Part shown: in pieces, positions 7,805 through 16,100 of the stretch
How the letters are laid out: the number at the start of each line of letters is the position of its first letter
How positions within the stretch are numbered: position 1 is the first letter of the stretch
DNA from: a virus
Virus record (IMG/VR): IMGVR_UViG_3300025671_000494
Coordinates: 1-24,814 of that record
Direction: 5' to 3' (one strand)
Length of the DNA stretch: 24,814 bases
Made by a program: the position numbers and the translations under genes
The notes under the pieces: generated by a model
Told to the model about the DNA's origin: nothing
The model's database searches: none
The model's input: the letters and a program-made list of their open reading frames with translations, nothing else

Positions 7805-8456
7805 CATCCGTTCACGGGCGCGTGAAGTCGCAGAAGTTTCTTCTGCTGACGTTTCCGATGCTTTAATGGATTTGTTTATCCGTGACGGCTACAACAGGAT
7901 TATTGATTTGGAACGGCGTTGGCCGTTCCTAGAAGTGTCGTTCACTATGAACACTGTTGCCGATCAGACAGCGTACACAATCGATGACTATACGGATCAC
8001 ACTATCCGTGAGGTTGTCAGCATTGTTGACCCCGACCATGTGCGTCTAGATTTTGTTTCGTATGAGATCGCTGAGGAAACGTTTGTAACTAACGATGCTC
8101 CTAGTGGTCGCCCAATGTTTGCTTCACATTGGGCTGACCAGATACATTTGTTCCCCACACCTAAAGAGGTGTATACGTTGAATGTGCGTGCCTATCGTGA
8201 ACCTACCGATTGGATCACGGCTGGCACTGCTCCTGACGGGGTGGAAGCGTTTGATTTGGCGTTGATTGATTATGCTGTGTCTAGGTCGTATAAGATGCAG
8301 GAAGCGTTTCAACCTGCACAAGAGTTTGAACGTTCGTTTAATGACACAGTGGCGTTTGCTAGGCGTGATGTGATGAAGGCTGATTCGTATGCGCCTGTGC
8401 AGTTATCTAGTGGCGGTCATGTGAAGTCTTGGGGTCGTCATCCGAGGTTCCGATGA
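7782..8456 (+). CDS. Head-tail adaptor protein
   Basis: This 224-residue protein resembles the adaptor (T7 gp11 / P22 gp4 role) that joins the portal to the tail nozzle in podoviruses. The N-terminus (LTLSDIRSRAREVAEVSSADVSDALMD and the following helix DGYNRIIDLERRWPFLE) is the helical pattern usual in these proteins. A beta-rich middle follows (SFTMNTVADQTAYTI; VRLDFVSYEIAEE), then a long C-terminal helix. Length is close to T7 gp11. AAGGAGA precedes the ATG, which lies inside the previous gene. The stop overlaps the nozzle start in ATGA. Perfect hairpins occur at 7910-7929 and 8110-8134. Confidence 0.75.
   Translation: MARLTLSDIRSRAREVAEVSSADVSDALMDLFIRDGYNRIIDLERRWPFLEVSFTMNTVADQTAYTIDDYTDHTIREVVSIVDPDHVRLDFVSYEIAEETFVTNDAPSGRPMFASHWADQIHLFPTPKEVYTLNVRAYREPTDWITAGTAPDGVEAFDLALIDYAVSRSYKMQEAFQPAQEFERSFNDTVAFARRDVMKADSYAPVQLSSGGHVKSWGRHPRFR
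7910..7929 (+). other. Perfect intragenic hairpin, 8 bp
   Basis: GGAACGGC pairs with GCCGTTCC around a GTTG loop, inside the adaptor gene. Confidence 0.7.
8106..8139 (+). other. Intragenic hairpin, 13 bp with one bulge
   Basis: GCCCAATGT (8110-8118) pairs perfectly with ACATTGGGC (8126-8134) around a 7-nt loop. Four more pairs (GGTC/GACC) lie outside a single bulged T. It is inside the adaptor gene. Confidence 0.8.
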
Positions 8457-10105
8457 CCAGCGTTTTTGCTGTTGAAGATTTTACTGGCGGATTGAATTTG
8501 CGTGCCGATGTGTTTAACATCGGCAAGAATGAGACACCTGATTTGTTGAATGTGGACATTGACCCTAGAGGTGGTGTTCAACAGCGTGCTGGCACAGAGT
8601 ATATGAATGATACTGCTGTTGGTGGTTTTGCTGATGGTGCGTTTGCTCCGCATCGCCTGTTTCACTGGCGGCGGGCAAACCAACAGTTGATGTTAGCCGC
8701 TAACGATAAAGTGTTTTACGGTACAGAAAACAATTTTACTGATACTGGGATTGTTACGACACAGGAGTATGGTGCGGAGTTTGCCGAGTGGATTGGTTCA
8801 GACGACTATCTGTATGTTTCTTGTGGTGCTGGTACTAACTCCGTGAAGTGGGATGATACGCTGGTTACGTCGTTGACTCCTAGTGGTAGTGGTGCTTGGC
8901 AAGATGACTTGCTTTCCCCTAGCGGTACACACATGCCGACTGCCGATCATGTTGCCACTCATATTGATCGTTTGTGGGTTGCTTCTACGCAGGAAGATAG
9001 TGTTGATTATCCTGACAGGGTGCGTTGGTCGCACCCGTTGTTCCCTGAGTCGTGGCGTGAGAACGACTATATTGATGTTGTTGGTGGCGGTGTCGGTATT
9101 CGTGCGCTGATTCCGTTCTCTAATCATATTCTTGTGTTTAAGGATCGTGCCGTGTTTGCGATCCATGGTTACAATGAGAACACGTTCCAGTTGATTCCTT
9201 TAACACAGGAGTTGGGTACGTATTCGTCGCAGACTGTTGCGGCTAGCGAACAGGCTGTGTATTTCTTTTCGTGGCCTGACGGTTTGTTCCGTTATAACGG
9301 TTCAAGTATTGAAGATGTTTTCACTCAGTTACGTCCCATGATTGATCGTAACGAAATTAACCGTAACGCTTTGGATGCTGTCCATGTGAATTGGGTTGGC
9401 CGTCGCATCTTTCTCAGTTTGCCTGTAGGTACCAGCCCTGACGATTTTGAAAACTATGATGACACTGATCTTAGCGGATCTGTGTATGACGACTATCTAG
9501 TTAAGTATGACGGCTACGAACGTCCACCTATTTCTACCGCCAGTTTCGTGTACGATCCTAGTGTTGGTAAGAACGGTGCGTGGACTAGGTACCGTCATGC
9601 TGACGGATATGGAATGGTTTGTGGCACCGACTACACCACTCCTTCTGGTGTGTCTAGCGGATATTTTTGTTCTCCGTATGAGGCTAGGGTGTTGCGGTTT
9701 AATTCCGAATTGCACACCGATCCTGTGAACGCTGTGGCCACTAACTTTGATGGCTACTATACGATGGGTTGGCAGGATTTGGGTCAGCCGCAAGCCAAAA
9801 AGTTTTGGCGTTCACCAGAATTTATTGTATCCAGAGTGTCATCTAGTTACACGTTGGATGTTGATGTGTTCCACGACTGGAACACATTCAACTATGACCG
9901 CACGTTCACTGTTCCTTTTGTGGCGAACACAGAGGGAACACCTGATGACATCGAACAGTGGACAGATTTCTATGGGTCTGACACGGTGCGTGGCGACACG
10001 TTAGGTTCGGCACGTTCCGTGCAGGTCAGGTTCGGGTCGTCTGGTGCTAAGTGGGGTGTGAATGGTGTTGTGTTCCGCTATTCGTTCCGTAAGGTGCGTG
10101 TGTGA
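8453..10105 (+). CDS. Tail nozzle protein
   Basis: This 550-residue protein fits the nozzle / tail tubular protein B role (T7 gp12, P22 gp10), which extends the portal and gates DNA exit. The start FAVEDFTGGLNLRADVFNI, followed by NETPDLLNVDIDPRGGVQQRAGTEYM, is the usual opening of these beta-propeller-like proteins. The remainder is rich in aromatic and beta-forming repeats (HILVFKDRAVFAIHGY; VYFFSWPDGLFRYNG). An in-frame TTG exists at 8429, but ATG at 8453 has GAGG at good spacing and a 4-nt ATGA overlap with the adaptor, so it is chosen. The stop overlaps the next start by 1 nt. Confidence 0.8.
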   Translation: MTSVFAVEDFTGGLNLRADVFNIGKNETPDLLNVDIDPRGGVQQRAGTEYMNDTAVGGFADGAFAPHRLFHWRRANQQLMLAANDKVFYGTENNFTDTGIVTTQEYGAEFAEWIGSDDYLYVSCGAGTNSVKWDDTLVTSLTPSGSGAWQDDLLSPSGTHMPTADHVATHIDRLWVASTQEDSVDYPDRVRWSHPLFPESWRENDYIDVVGGGVGIRALIPFSNHILVFKDRAVFAIHGYNENTFQLIPLTQELGTYSSQTVAASEQAVYFFSWPDGLFRYNGSSIEDVFTQLRPMIDRNEINRNALDAVHVNWVGRRIFLSLPVGTSPDDFENYDDTDLSGSVYDDYLVKYDGYERPPISTASFVYDPSVGKNGAWTRYRHADGYGMVCGTDYTTPSGVSSGYFCSPYEARVLRFNSELHTDPVNAVATNFDGYYTMGWQDLGQPQAKKFWRSPEFIVSRVSSSYTLDVDVFHDWNTFNYDRTFTVPFVANTEGTPDDIEQWTDFYGSDTVRGDTLGSARSVQVRFGSSGAKWGVNGVVFRYSFRKVRV

Positions 10106-10470
10106 TGGATAAGGCTGGGCGTAGGTGGATGTCTCCCGTTCTTCCTAGTTACACGGATCAGAACTCTAAGGCGATGACTGATACTGCTTTGTCGTTGACC
10201 GAGTTTTTTAATCAGACTGTGGGTGTTTGGGGCGAGTTTCATGGTACGACTGATGGTGTTGGGGAGTTAACGGTGGCGCATGGCGCACCGTTTACTCCTA
10301 GTTGTATTCTGATTACTGAACATTTTGAGGGCATAGCGACCCACAGTCAGGGTGGTTTCCATATTGATTCTTGGGATAAGGATAATGTGACAATACATTT
10401 TCTTACTGCAACTAGTGGTAACGATAGGGCTAGTACGCCTGTTGGGTTTTTTATGTTGTGTTTACCGTGA
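10105..10470 (+). CDS. Small beta-rich virion protein, unknown
   Basis: This 121-residue protein is not recognised. It has a short polar N-terminus (MDKAGRRWMSPVLPSYTDQN), a helix (DTALSLTEFFNQTV) and a beta-rich C-terminal domain (GELTVAHGAPFTPSCILIT; DNVTIHFLTATSG; GFFMLCLP). The pattern resembles small tail-fibre tip or knob domains and minor tail proteins. GTG at 10102 is also possible, but ATG at 10105 overlaps the nozzle stop by 1 nt (TGATG) and is preferred. It is the only candidate for a fibre-like protein in the late module, so the true receptor-binding protein may lie outside the window or be unusual. A TAGAACG motif follows directly. Confidence 0.65.
   Translation: MDKAGRRWMSPVLPSYTDQNSKAMTDTALSLTEFFNQTVGVWGEFHGTTDGVGELTVAHGAPFTPSCILITEHFEGIATHSQGGFHIDSWDKDNVTIHFLTATSGNDRASTPVGFFMLCLP
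10271..10290 (+). other. Intragenic hairpin, 8 bp with one bulge
   Basis: CGGTG, a bulged G and CGC pair with GCG and CACCG around an ATG loop, inside the gene at 10105-10470. Confidence 0.55.
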
Positions 10471-10471
10471 C

Positions 10472-10495
10472 TAGAACGAGATAGGGTATAGTAAT
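10472..10495 (+). promoter_or_regulatory. TAGAACG motif, copy D
   Basis: TAGAACGAGATAGGG, then TAGTAA at motif positions 18-23, lies in the 23-nt gap before the next ATG (motif position 23). This copy also contains TAGGGT (10482-10487), 6 nt before the ATG, which could act as a -10 for a leaderless message. The other copies lack it. Confidence 0.45.
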
Positions 10496-10922
10496 GGCAG
10501 ATATTTCTTTTGCAGAGACAGATTATAATTTGGGTCGTAGGCGTGCGCAAAGTGCGTTTGATTTGGGTATGGCTAATTTAGATCGTCAGCGTGCAAACTT
10601 GGGTCGTCAAACAACACGCAACTACGAAAATCTGGCAAGACAATATAGGCAGGCGGCTCCGCAACAGATCACACAGTTCACTGGCCGTGGCTTGGGTAGG
10701 TCTGGTTTGTTTAAGAAGTCGATGACAGATTTTGCTTTACAGCAGGAACGTGACCGTGCAGATGTTTTGCGTCAAATGACAGAACAGCAGGCTTTGTATG
10801 ACATACAGCAAGCAGGTTACGATCAGGCTTTGAATGACGAGATTGCTAGGTTAGAGCAAGCCAAGTTGCGTCAGATTGCGGCGGATGCGGCGGCATTAAA
10901 GAATGCCGCCCCACTTATCTAG
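10494..10922 (+). CDS. Putative internal virion protein, small (coiled coil)
   Basis: This 142-residue, almost wholly helical protein is rich in Gln, Arg and Ala (RRRAQSAFDLGMANLDRQRA; ALQQERDRADVLRQMTEQQA). A glycine-rich hinge (QFTGRGLGRSGLFKKSM) sits in the middle. Size, composition and position after the nozzle are like T7 gp14, the first of three ejected core proteins. In T7-like phages such proteins leave the head with the DNA and form a channel across the cell envelope. The match is by architecture, not by clear motif. The ATG follows an AGGG-containing site within the TAGAACG motif. A perfect 9-bp hairpin closes the gene. Confidence 0.6.
   Translation: MADISFAETDYNLGRRRAQSAFDLGMANLDRQRANLGRQTTRNYENLARQYRQAAPQQITQFTGRGLGRSGLFKKSMTDFALQQERDRADVLRQMTEQQALYDIQQAGYDQALNDEIARLEQAKLRQIAADAAALKNAAPLI
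10889..10910 (+). other. Perfect hairpin at gene 3' end, 9 bp
   Basis: GGCGGCATT pairs with AATGCCGCC around an AAAG loop, ending 12 nt before the end of the gene at 10494-10922. No T-run follows, so it is a terminator-like but not canonical structure. Confidence 0.75.
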
Positions 10923-10930
10923 GAGTTATT

Positions 10931-12118
10931 ATGGCTATTCAATACAGTCAATTCAGTAGTCCTTTATCTAGGAACGCTAGAAAACCTAGTGTTGTTATCA
11001 ACGACGGCAGTTGGAACCCCAACGACACTGTGGATTATGCTACTGGACAAAAGTTGATTCCTACTTGGAACATGCCTGAGGTGCAGTTTCCTAGCGCAAC
11101 CCAGCCTTCTAATTGGAATACTGGTACTTGGAACATGCCTGATGTTGGTGGTTACACTGCGCCCGCTCGACCCGCCCAACAAACAATAAATTTCACTGAG
11201 GGTTTGCCTAGTTGGACGATGCCCAATATTACGCCTACGTCTACGCCTGCGCTTACACCTACATCTCCTACTGCAGATAATGCTTACGCTTTGGCGGATC
11301 AATCTATTTCTACATCTACTGGTGATCGCACTATGGTACCATTTCGCCCCATGGCGATATTTGGTATTGATACGGCGGTGGACGCAGATTGGTGGGCTAG
11401 CCTTTCGACAGAAGAAATGGTTCAATGGTATCAACAGAACGGGTTGACTTTAGCACAAATTCAACAGTTACTCGGAGGTGGACAACAAGGTACCCCTACA
11501 AGTGGTGGTAGTGGGGTTGATCCCGCATACGCAACAGCGTTGCGTGAATACATTGCTGGCATACAAGGATCTGGTTTAGATTACGGGAAACTGATTGAAG
11601 AAGCACAGGCACGTTATGGTGGTTATGGTGACACGTTGACTGCTGATGTTGCCGCCGCTACTGCGAAACAGCAGGCGGCGGCACAGCAAGCAAGGCAGGC
11701 TCTTCTAGGTTTGATACCTACTACTGTTTCTAATGTTACACCTACAGATATTGGGGCTGGCTCTGTCGCAGGATATTTGCAAAACATTGGAGCGTCCACA
11801 AGAGATGTGGATGCTGTGCGCGCTATGGAACAACAGATGTTGAATCAATCGTTGGCTAGCACGCAGGCTTACACCCAGCGTCTAGCCGCTGTGGATGAGG
11901 CTAACCGTTTGGCTCAGCAGGCGGCTGTTGAAACTATTCTTCAGGAGGCTTCTAGCGGTTTGGCTACTAATGAGCAGGTTCAACGTCGTCAGTATGCTGA
12001 GGCGTTGGCCGCAGAGGTTGAACGTTTGCGTGCCGCAGAGCAGGCACAGCAAAATGATTTGGCTACCAAGTTACTAGAAGCCCGTTTGATGGCGGCGCAG
12101 TCAGGAGTGACACTCTGA
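10931..12118 (+). CDS. Putative internal virion protein with Trp-Pro repeats
   Basis: This 395-residue protein is not matched to a known family. Residues 1-120 are disordered, rich in Pro, Thr, Ser and Asn. They contain three copies of an S/T-W-N/T-M-P motif (TWNMPEV 45-51, TWNMPDV 66-72, SWTMPNI 94-100) and an N-terminal SRNAR. The C-terminal half is helical and coiled-coil-like, with many Ala and Gln (KQQAAAQQARQALLGL; EALAAEVERLRAAEQAQQ). AGGAG lies 6 nt before the ATG. It sits between two other internal-protein candidates and is probably part of the ejection apparatus. The repeats may bind a shared partner. Function is inferred from position and build. Confidence 0.6.
   Translation: MAIQYSQFSSPLSRNARKPSVVINDGSWNPNDTVDYATGQKLIPTWNMPEVQFPSATQPSNWNTGTWNMPDVGGYTAPARPAQQTINFTEGLPSWTMPNITPTSTPALTPTSPTADNAYALADQSISTSTGDRTMVPFRPMAIFGIDTAVDADWWASLSTEEMVQWYQQNGLTLAQIQQLLGGGQQGTPTSGGSGVDPAYATALREYIAGIQGSGLDYGKLIEEAQARYGGYGDTLTADVAAATAKQQAAAQQARQALLGLIPTTVSNVTPTDIGAGSVAGYLQNIGASTRDVDAVRAMEQQMLNQSLASTQAYTQRLAAVDEANRLAQQAAVETILQEASSGLATNEQVQRRQYAEALAAEVERLRAAEQAQQNDLATKLLEARLMAAQSGVTL
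11650..11683 (+). other. Intragenic hairpin, 13 bp with a 2-nt bulge
   Basis: TGCCGCCGC (11650-11658) pairs with GCGGCGGCA (11675-11683). Inside it CTGC pairs with GCAG around a 6-nt loop. It lies in the gene at 10931-12118. Confidence 0.7.
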
Positions 12119-13116
12119 TGGATGAGCAAGCATTACTGTTTTATCTACTTGGTCAAGGTGCAATGAACCCGATGTTGCAGGCACCACTTCAGGCTGGTGT
12201 CGGTCGCACCGACATTGCTCCTTTGTTGGACGACACGGGTTTGGGTGCTGTTACTGGCGGTATTAATCCTGCCGCTATTGAGCAGGCGATGTTGGCTGAG
12301 GTGGAGCGTCAGCGACGTTTGTATGAGGCTGAACAGAACTATCAGCGTGCTCAGATTGTTGCTGGTATTCCGCAAGCACCTACCGAGAAACAATATTTTG
12401 GTGCTTTAGGTGAACAGGCAGTCAACCTTTTAGGTTCTATGACTGATCCTACACTTCAAGCCGAATTTACACGACTTAGTGGTCTGGTTCAAAATGGTTC
12501 TTTAGATCCGCTTACAGCAAACTCACAGTTGGCGACTGTCGCTCCAGAAGAAGATGCTTACGATACGATCACAGTCAACAATTATTTTGAGGCGTTGGAA
12601 AAAGCGGGTGAAGATTTCCGAAAGGCCGAGTCGGATTATTCCGCAAAGTTTACTGCGGCTGTTCCGTTGCTGGAAACGTTAGGTTCTCAATACGATACTA
12701 AGACTGGACAGTGGAGTCACAGTTGGGAGCCGTTTAACCAGCAGGAAGCGATGCGTCAATACTACGATGATGCTGGTGTTCCTAACATGGCGTACATGCC
12801 TAGTCCATCAGAGAAGTTTGATTTTGATGTTAGTGAAGGTTGGAATCAATCTATTGAAGATATTCGGAAGTCGTTAGAAAAGAATATGATTGAAGAGCAA
12901 CCTGCTCCTTTGAACCCTGCTTTTACTGGTACTGAATCAGCGGCGACGATGGCAAGACGCTTACAGCAACAACACATAAATAAAAAAATTGCTAGGCAAC
13001 AAGACGTTAGAGATAGAACTTCTGAGGCTTTCAATACGTATCTGGCTTCGATGGGGGTAACTCCTTATAATGCTAGTTTGCAATCCATGTTGAACTTTGC
13101 TGTAGGTGGAGCATAA
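12118..13116 (+). CDS. Putative internal virion protein, middle
   Basis: This 332-residue protein has a hydrophobic N-terminal stretch (EQALLFYLLGQGAM) and then mostly helical, Gln/Ala-rich sequence (EVERQRRLYEAEQNYQRAQI). A short negatively charged region and a basic helical C-terminus (TMARRLQQQHINKKIARQQD) follow. No enzymatic motif was seen. Its position between the 395-residue and 1787-residue proteins matches the middle ejection protein of T7-like phages (gp15 role). It starts by a 1-nt overlap with the previous stop, with AGGAG about 10 nt upstream. Homology to gp15 was not shown; this is an inference from gene order. Confidence 0.55.
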   Translation: MDEQALLFYLLGQGAMNPMLQAPLQAGVGRTDIAPLLDDTGLGAVTGGINPAAIEQAMLAEVERQRRLYEAEQNYQRAQIVAGIPQAPTEKQYFGALGEQAVNLLGSMTDPTLQAEFTRLSGLVQNGSLDPLTANSQLATVAPEEDAYDTITVNNYFEALEKAGEDFRKAESDYSAKFTAAVPLLETLGSQYDTKTGQWSHSWEPFNQQEAMRQYYDDAGVPNMAYMPSPSEKFDFDVSEGWNQSIEDIRKSLEKNMIEEQPAPLNPAFTGTESAATMARRLQQQHINKKIARQQDVRDRTSEAFNTYLASMGVTPYNASLQSMLNFAVGGA

Positions 13117-13120
13117 AATA

Positions 13121-16100
13121 ATGGCAGTAATTCGTAGCCCGTTCTCTTCTGACGATAGCGACTGGACATTAGAGGATTATCTTAAATCAGGGGGGCAGGG
13201 GCAAACCCCTACCCCAGTCAATACTGGTAATGTTCTTCCGACGCAAGAGAACGTACAGAACCGTTCCCCCATAGAGTTGGCTGTGTTCGATGCGTTGCTG
13301 GAACGCAACGAAGTTGATCCAGACAAATGGGGAGAAACAATCAGCAACGTTTACGGTTTGGCTGAGCAACGCAAAGATACTCCGTGGTATCTGAAACCTT
13401 TGTCTTTGGCTTTGGAAGGGATGTCGGCAGGTTCAAGAGCGGCTTCGTCTGGAGTTGTAACTGGAATTGGTGCGGTCGAACAGTTATCTAGGGCTATTTC
13501 TAGCGGTCAACTGGGTGAATCTAGGAATCCTTTGGATGTTGCACGAGCAGTATCTAGCCAGCCTGCCACTATTGCCAGCAAGTTTGTTGCAGTTGAAAAT
13601 CCTGACTTGCAAGAAAAAATTAAACAAGGGTACATGCCTAGTTGGGGCGAACTGTACGGTGACCCAACGTTCCATGTGACTGTACCTAACATTCGTGACA
13701 AGGTTGACACTCCAGATATTCCTGTAATCGGTTGGCTTTCACGCGCAGGCTTGTGGACGCTAGATGCCAGTATCGAACTTGCCGCACAGTCCGCTGTTGA
13801 TCCTTTAAGTTACGTGTCGTTTGGTGCAGGCAAGTGGGCAGGTCAGGCTGGACGTGCCGCTCTTGCGTCACGTCTGCTACAGAAAGACGCGGTTCAAGTC
13901 CTAGAGAACGCAGTTCAGCAAGGTCTTATTAAAGCGATTGACTATGGCAAGATTTATCGCCTAGGAGAGTTCGGTTTGGACAGGGCGCAACGTCGCCTGT
14001 TGGCGAACGCTGGCATCATTGAACATGCTGGTATCTCTTTGAACTTTGGTCAGCGTTCCACAATCCGAGGCACAGGTTTCTTGTCTAACACGATTGGTCG
14101 TGGAGCATCTTACGCTAGGTATGGTGGTAGTCGTCTGCTGAGGCAGAACGACAAGATCAACGAGTTCTTTACCACTAAGAGTTTGCGGAGTTTGCGTTCG
14201 CTTGCCAGCAACAAGGCGACCAGTGCTGAGGCCAAGTCGATGATCGCACACTACAATGCGAGTCTTGCGGCTAAAGCCGAGTTCGGCAAGATGCAACAGA
14301 TCATAGGTTCACGGTACTATGATTTGATTCACCGTCTATCTAGGTCTGAGTTCGATGGTGACCTGCATTTGGCGATTGAGACTGGTACTGTCGGAAACAT
14401 TTTTGATCCTACTGCTAGAGCCTTGGCCGAGGAAACACAGTTGGCGTTTGCTGAGATCCGCCAAATGTATAACGACGCTGTGGAACGGATCACCAAAGAG
14501 TACGGTTTAACTCCAGAGTTTGTTTACAACATCAACGATATTGACAACTATTTTTCTCACACGATTACTCGTGATGCGGCTGACTGGTTGAAGAAGAATG
14601 GCGATGACAGCCCGTTCAAGTCAATGTTTAACGAAATGTTTGAGGAGTCTATTGCTGACATGAAGCGTGGCGTAGGTGCTTTGCGTGCACGTAAACTTGT
14701 TAAGGATGAAAAGTTTTTTGGTGTTGAACTGAAGGAAGGCACGATTGAGGAAATCAACCGTGTGTTCCGTGAGCAGGCTGATGTGGATTTCGACTGGTTT
14801 AACACCGATGCTTCAACTGTGTTGTCTAGTTACATTGACACGGCGGCAAGAAACTTCCGCCGTATCAGATATATGGACAAGTTGTTTGAGCATGGTGACG
14901 ATGTTATCCGTGTCATTCTGCCCAAGTACGTGAACAACAAACAGGCTATGAACAGTGTGCAGTCTACGTTGAAAAGTTTGAACTCTAAACGTAACAAACT
15001 AGTTCGCATGATTCAAGACTCTGCACGCAACACTGTTAAGGGTAATCAAAGAACTTTAGCCAAGGAAATGCAGGGCACCAAGAATCGTTTGGCTAAGGCT
15101 GTGTCTAATGGAACTGCAATGTTGGAGGACACGGAAGAGTCTATTGCTCAGATGACTAAAGAGTTGGATGCGATAAAGAAGCATATTGACACAACTAAGA
15201 AGCAGTTGGCAAAGAACGCTGACGCTTCCAAGATGGAGTATGAGACTGCTATCGCTCCGTTAGAGATGCGGCTAGAAGCGTTGAAGAAATCTATTGCTGA
15301 TGGCAATGCGAAGCGTGAAGCGGCACGTCAGGCGTTGGTTGAACAGCATGTTCAAATGTTCCCTAACAGGGCTAAGCGTCCAACCGATATGAAGGTGTTG
15401 GCTGATGAGATCGTTGGCGCAAAACGTAAACGTTTTGAGCAACGATTGAAGTTATTGGAAACTAGACAGGCTAAGGCTGAAAGCAAGAAGGCTGGAGCGG
15501 CCACACGTAGGGTCGATGCTGAGGCTGAGATGGCTGTGGTTGAAGAGTCGCTAGTTGCTACGAATGAAACAAAGTATTTGTTGCGGGAAATGGTTGACAT
15601 TGACTATGACCCTGAAGTGTTCCCTGATGGAATGATGTATACATCTAAGGCGCATTTGGAAAGTCAGCCTGCTAACGACACGGTGTTTTTCTACGATACT
15701 TTCGATGAGATCCCTGACCCCGTGGCGTTGCCTGCTCCAGACATTCAGCAAACCTACGATCTAGGATTGCGTCTAGAGGACGTTCAGGAGATCATTGTTG
15801 GTTTGCCTTCCAGTATTGCTGACAACATTGTGGCCGCTACTGGTGACGATGCGTTGGGTGAATACATCGTGCGGGAAACTTCACGTCTGTTGCGTTCCCC
15901 TTTGGGAACGGACGTTGACCCTAGGGTGCCTGAAGATTTGCATGGTTTGATTGCTACGATCGAAGGATGGGGGCGTTCTGCTGAAACAAGCCCTGAAGTG
16001 GTAGAGGTTTACTTGAATGAGTTGGCGGATCAGGTCAACACGGTTCTGTCTGCTAGGTCGTTGGAACCGTTTGATCCTGAGGATGCTTACGCTATTGTTG

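Noticed and set aside
9289-9300. 12-bp palindrome CCGTTATAACGG
   Set aside because: No loop, no nearby promoter and located deep in the nozzle gene; a few such palindromes are expected by chance.
10964-11434. Minus-strand open frame of 156 codons
   Set aside because: Shadow of the Pro/Thr-rich 395-residue protein gene; its Arg/Cys-rich composition is typical of antisense reading.
13192-13215. G-rich run GGGGG, AGGGG as a possible G-quadruplex
   Set aside because: Only two G-tracts are present, too few for a quadruplex. It forms a 5+4 bp hairpin with one mismatch instead.
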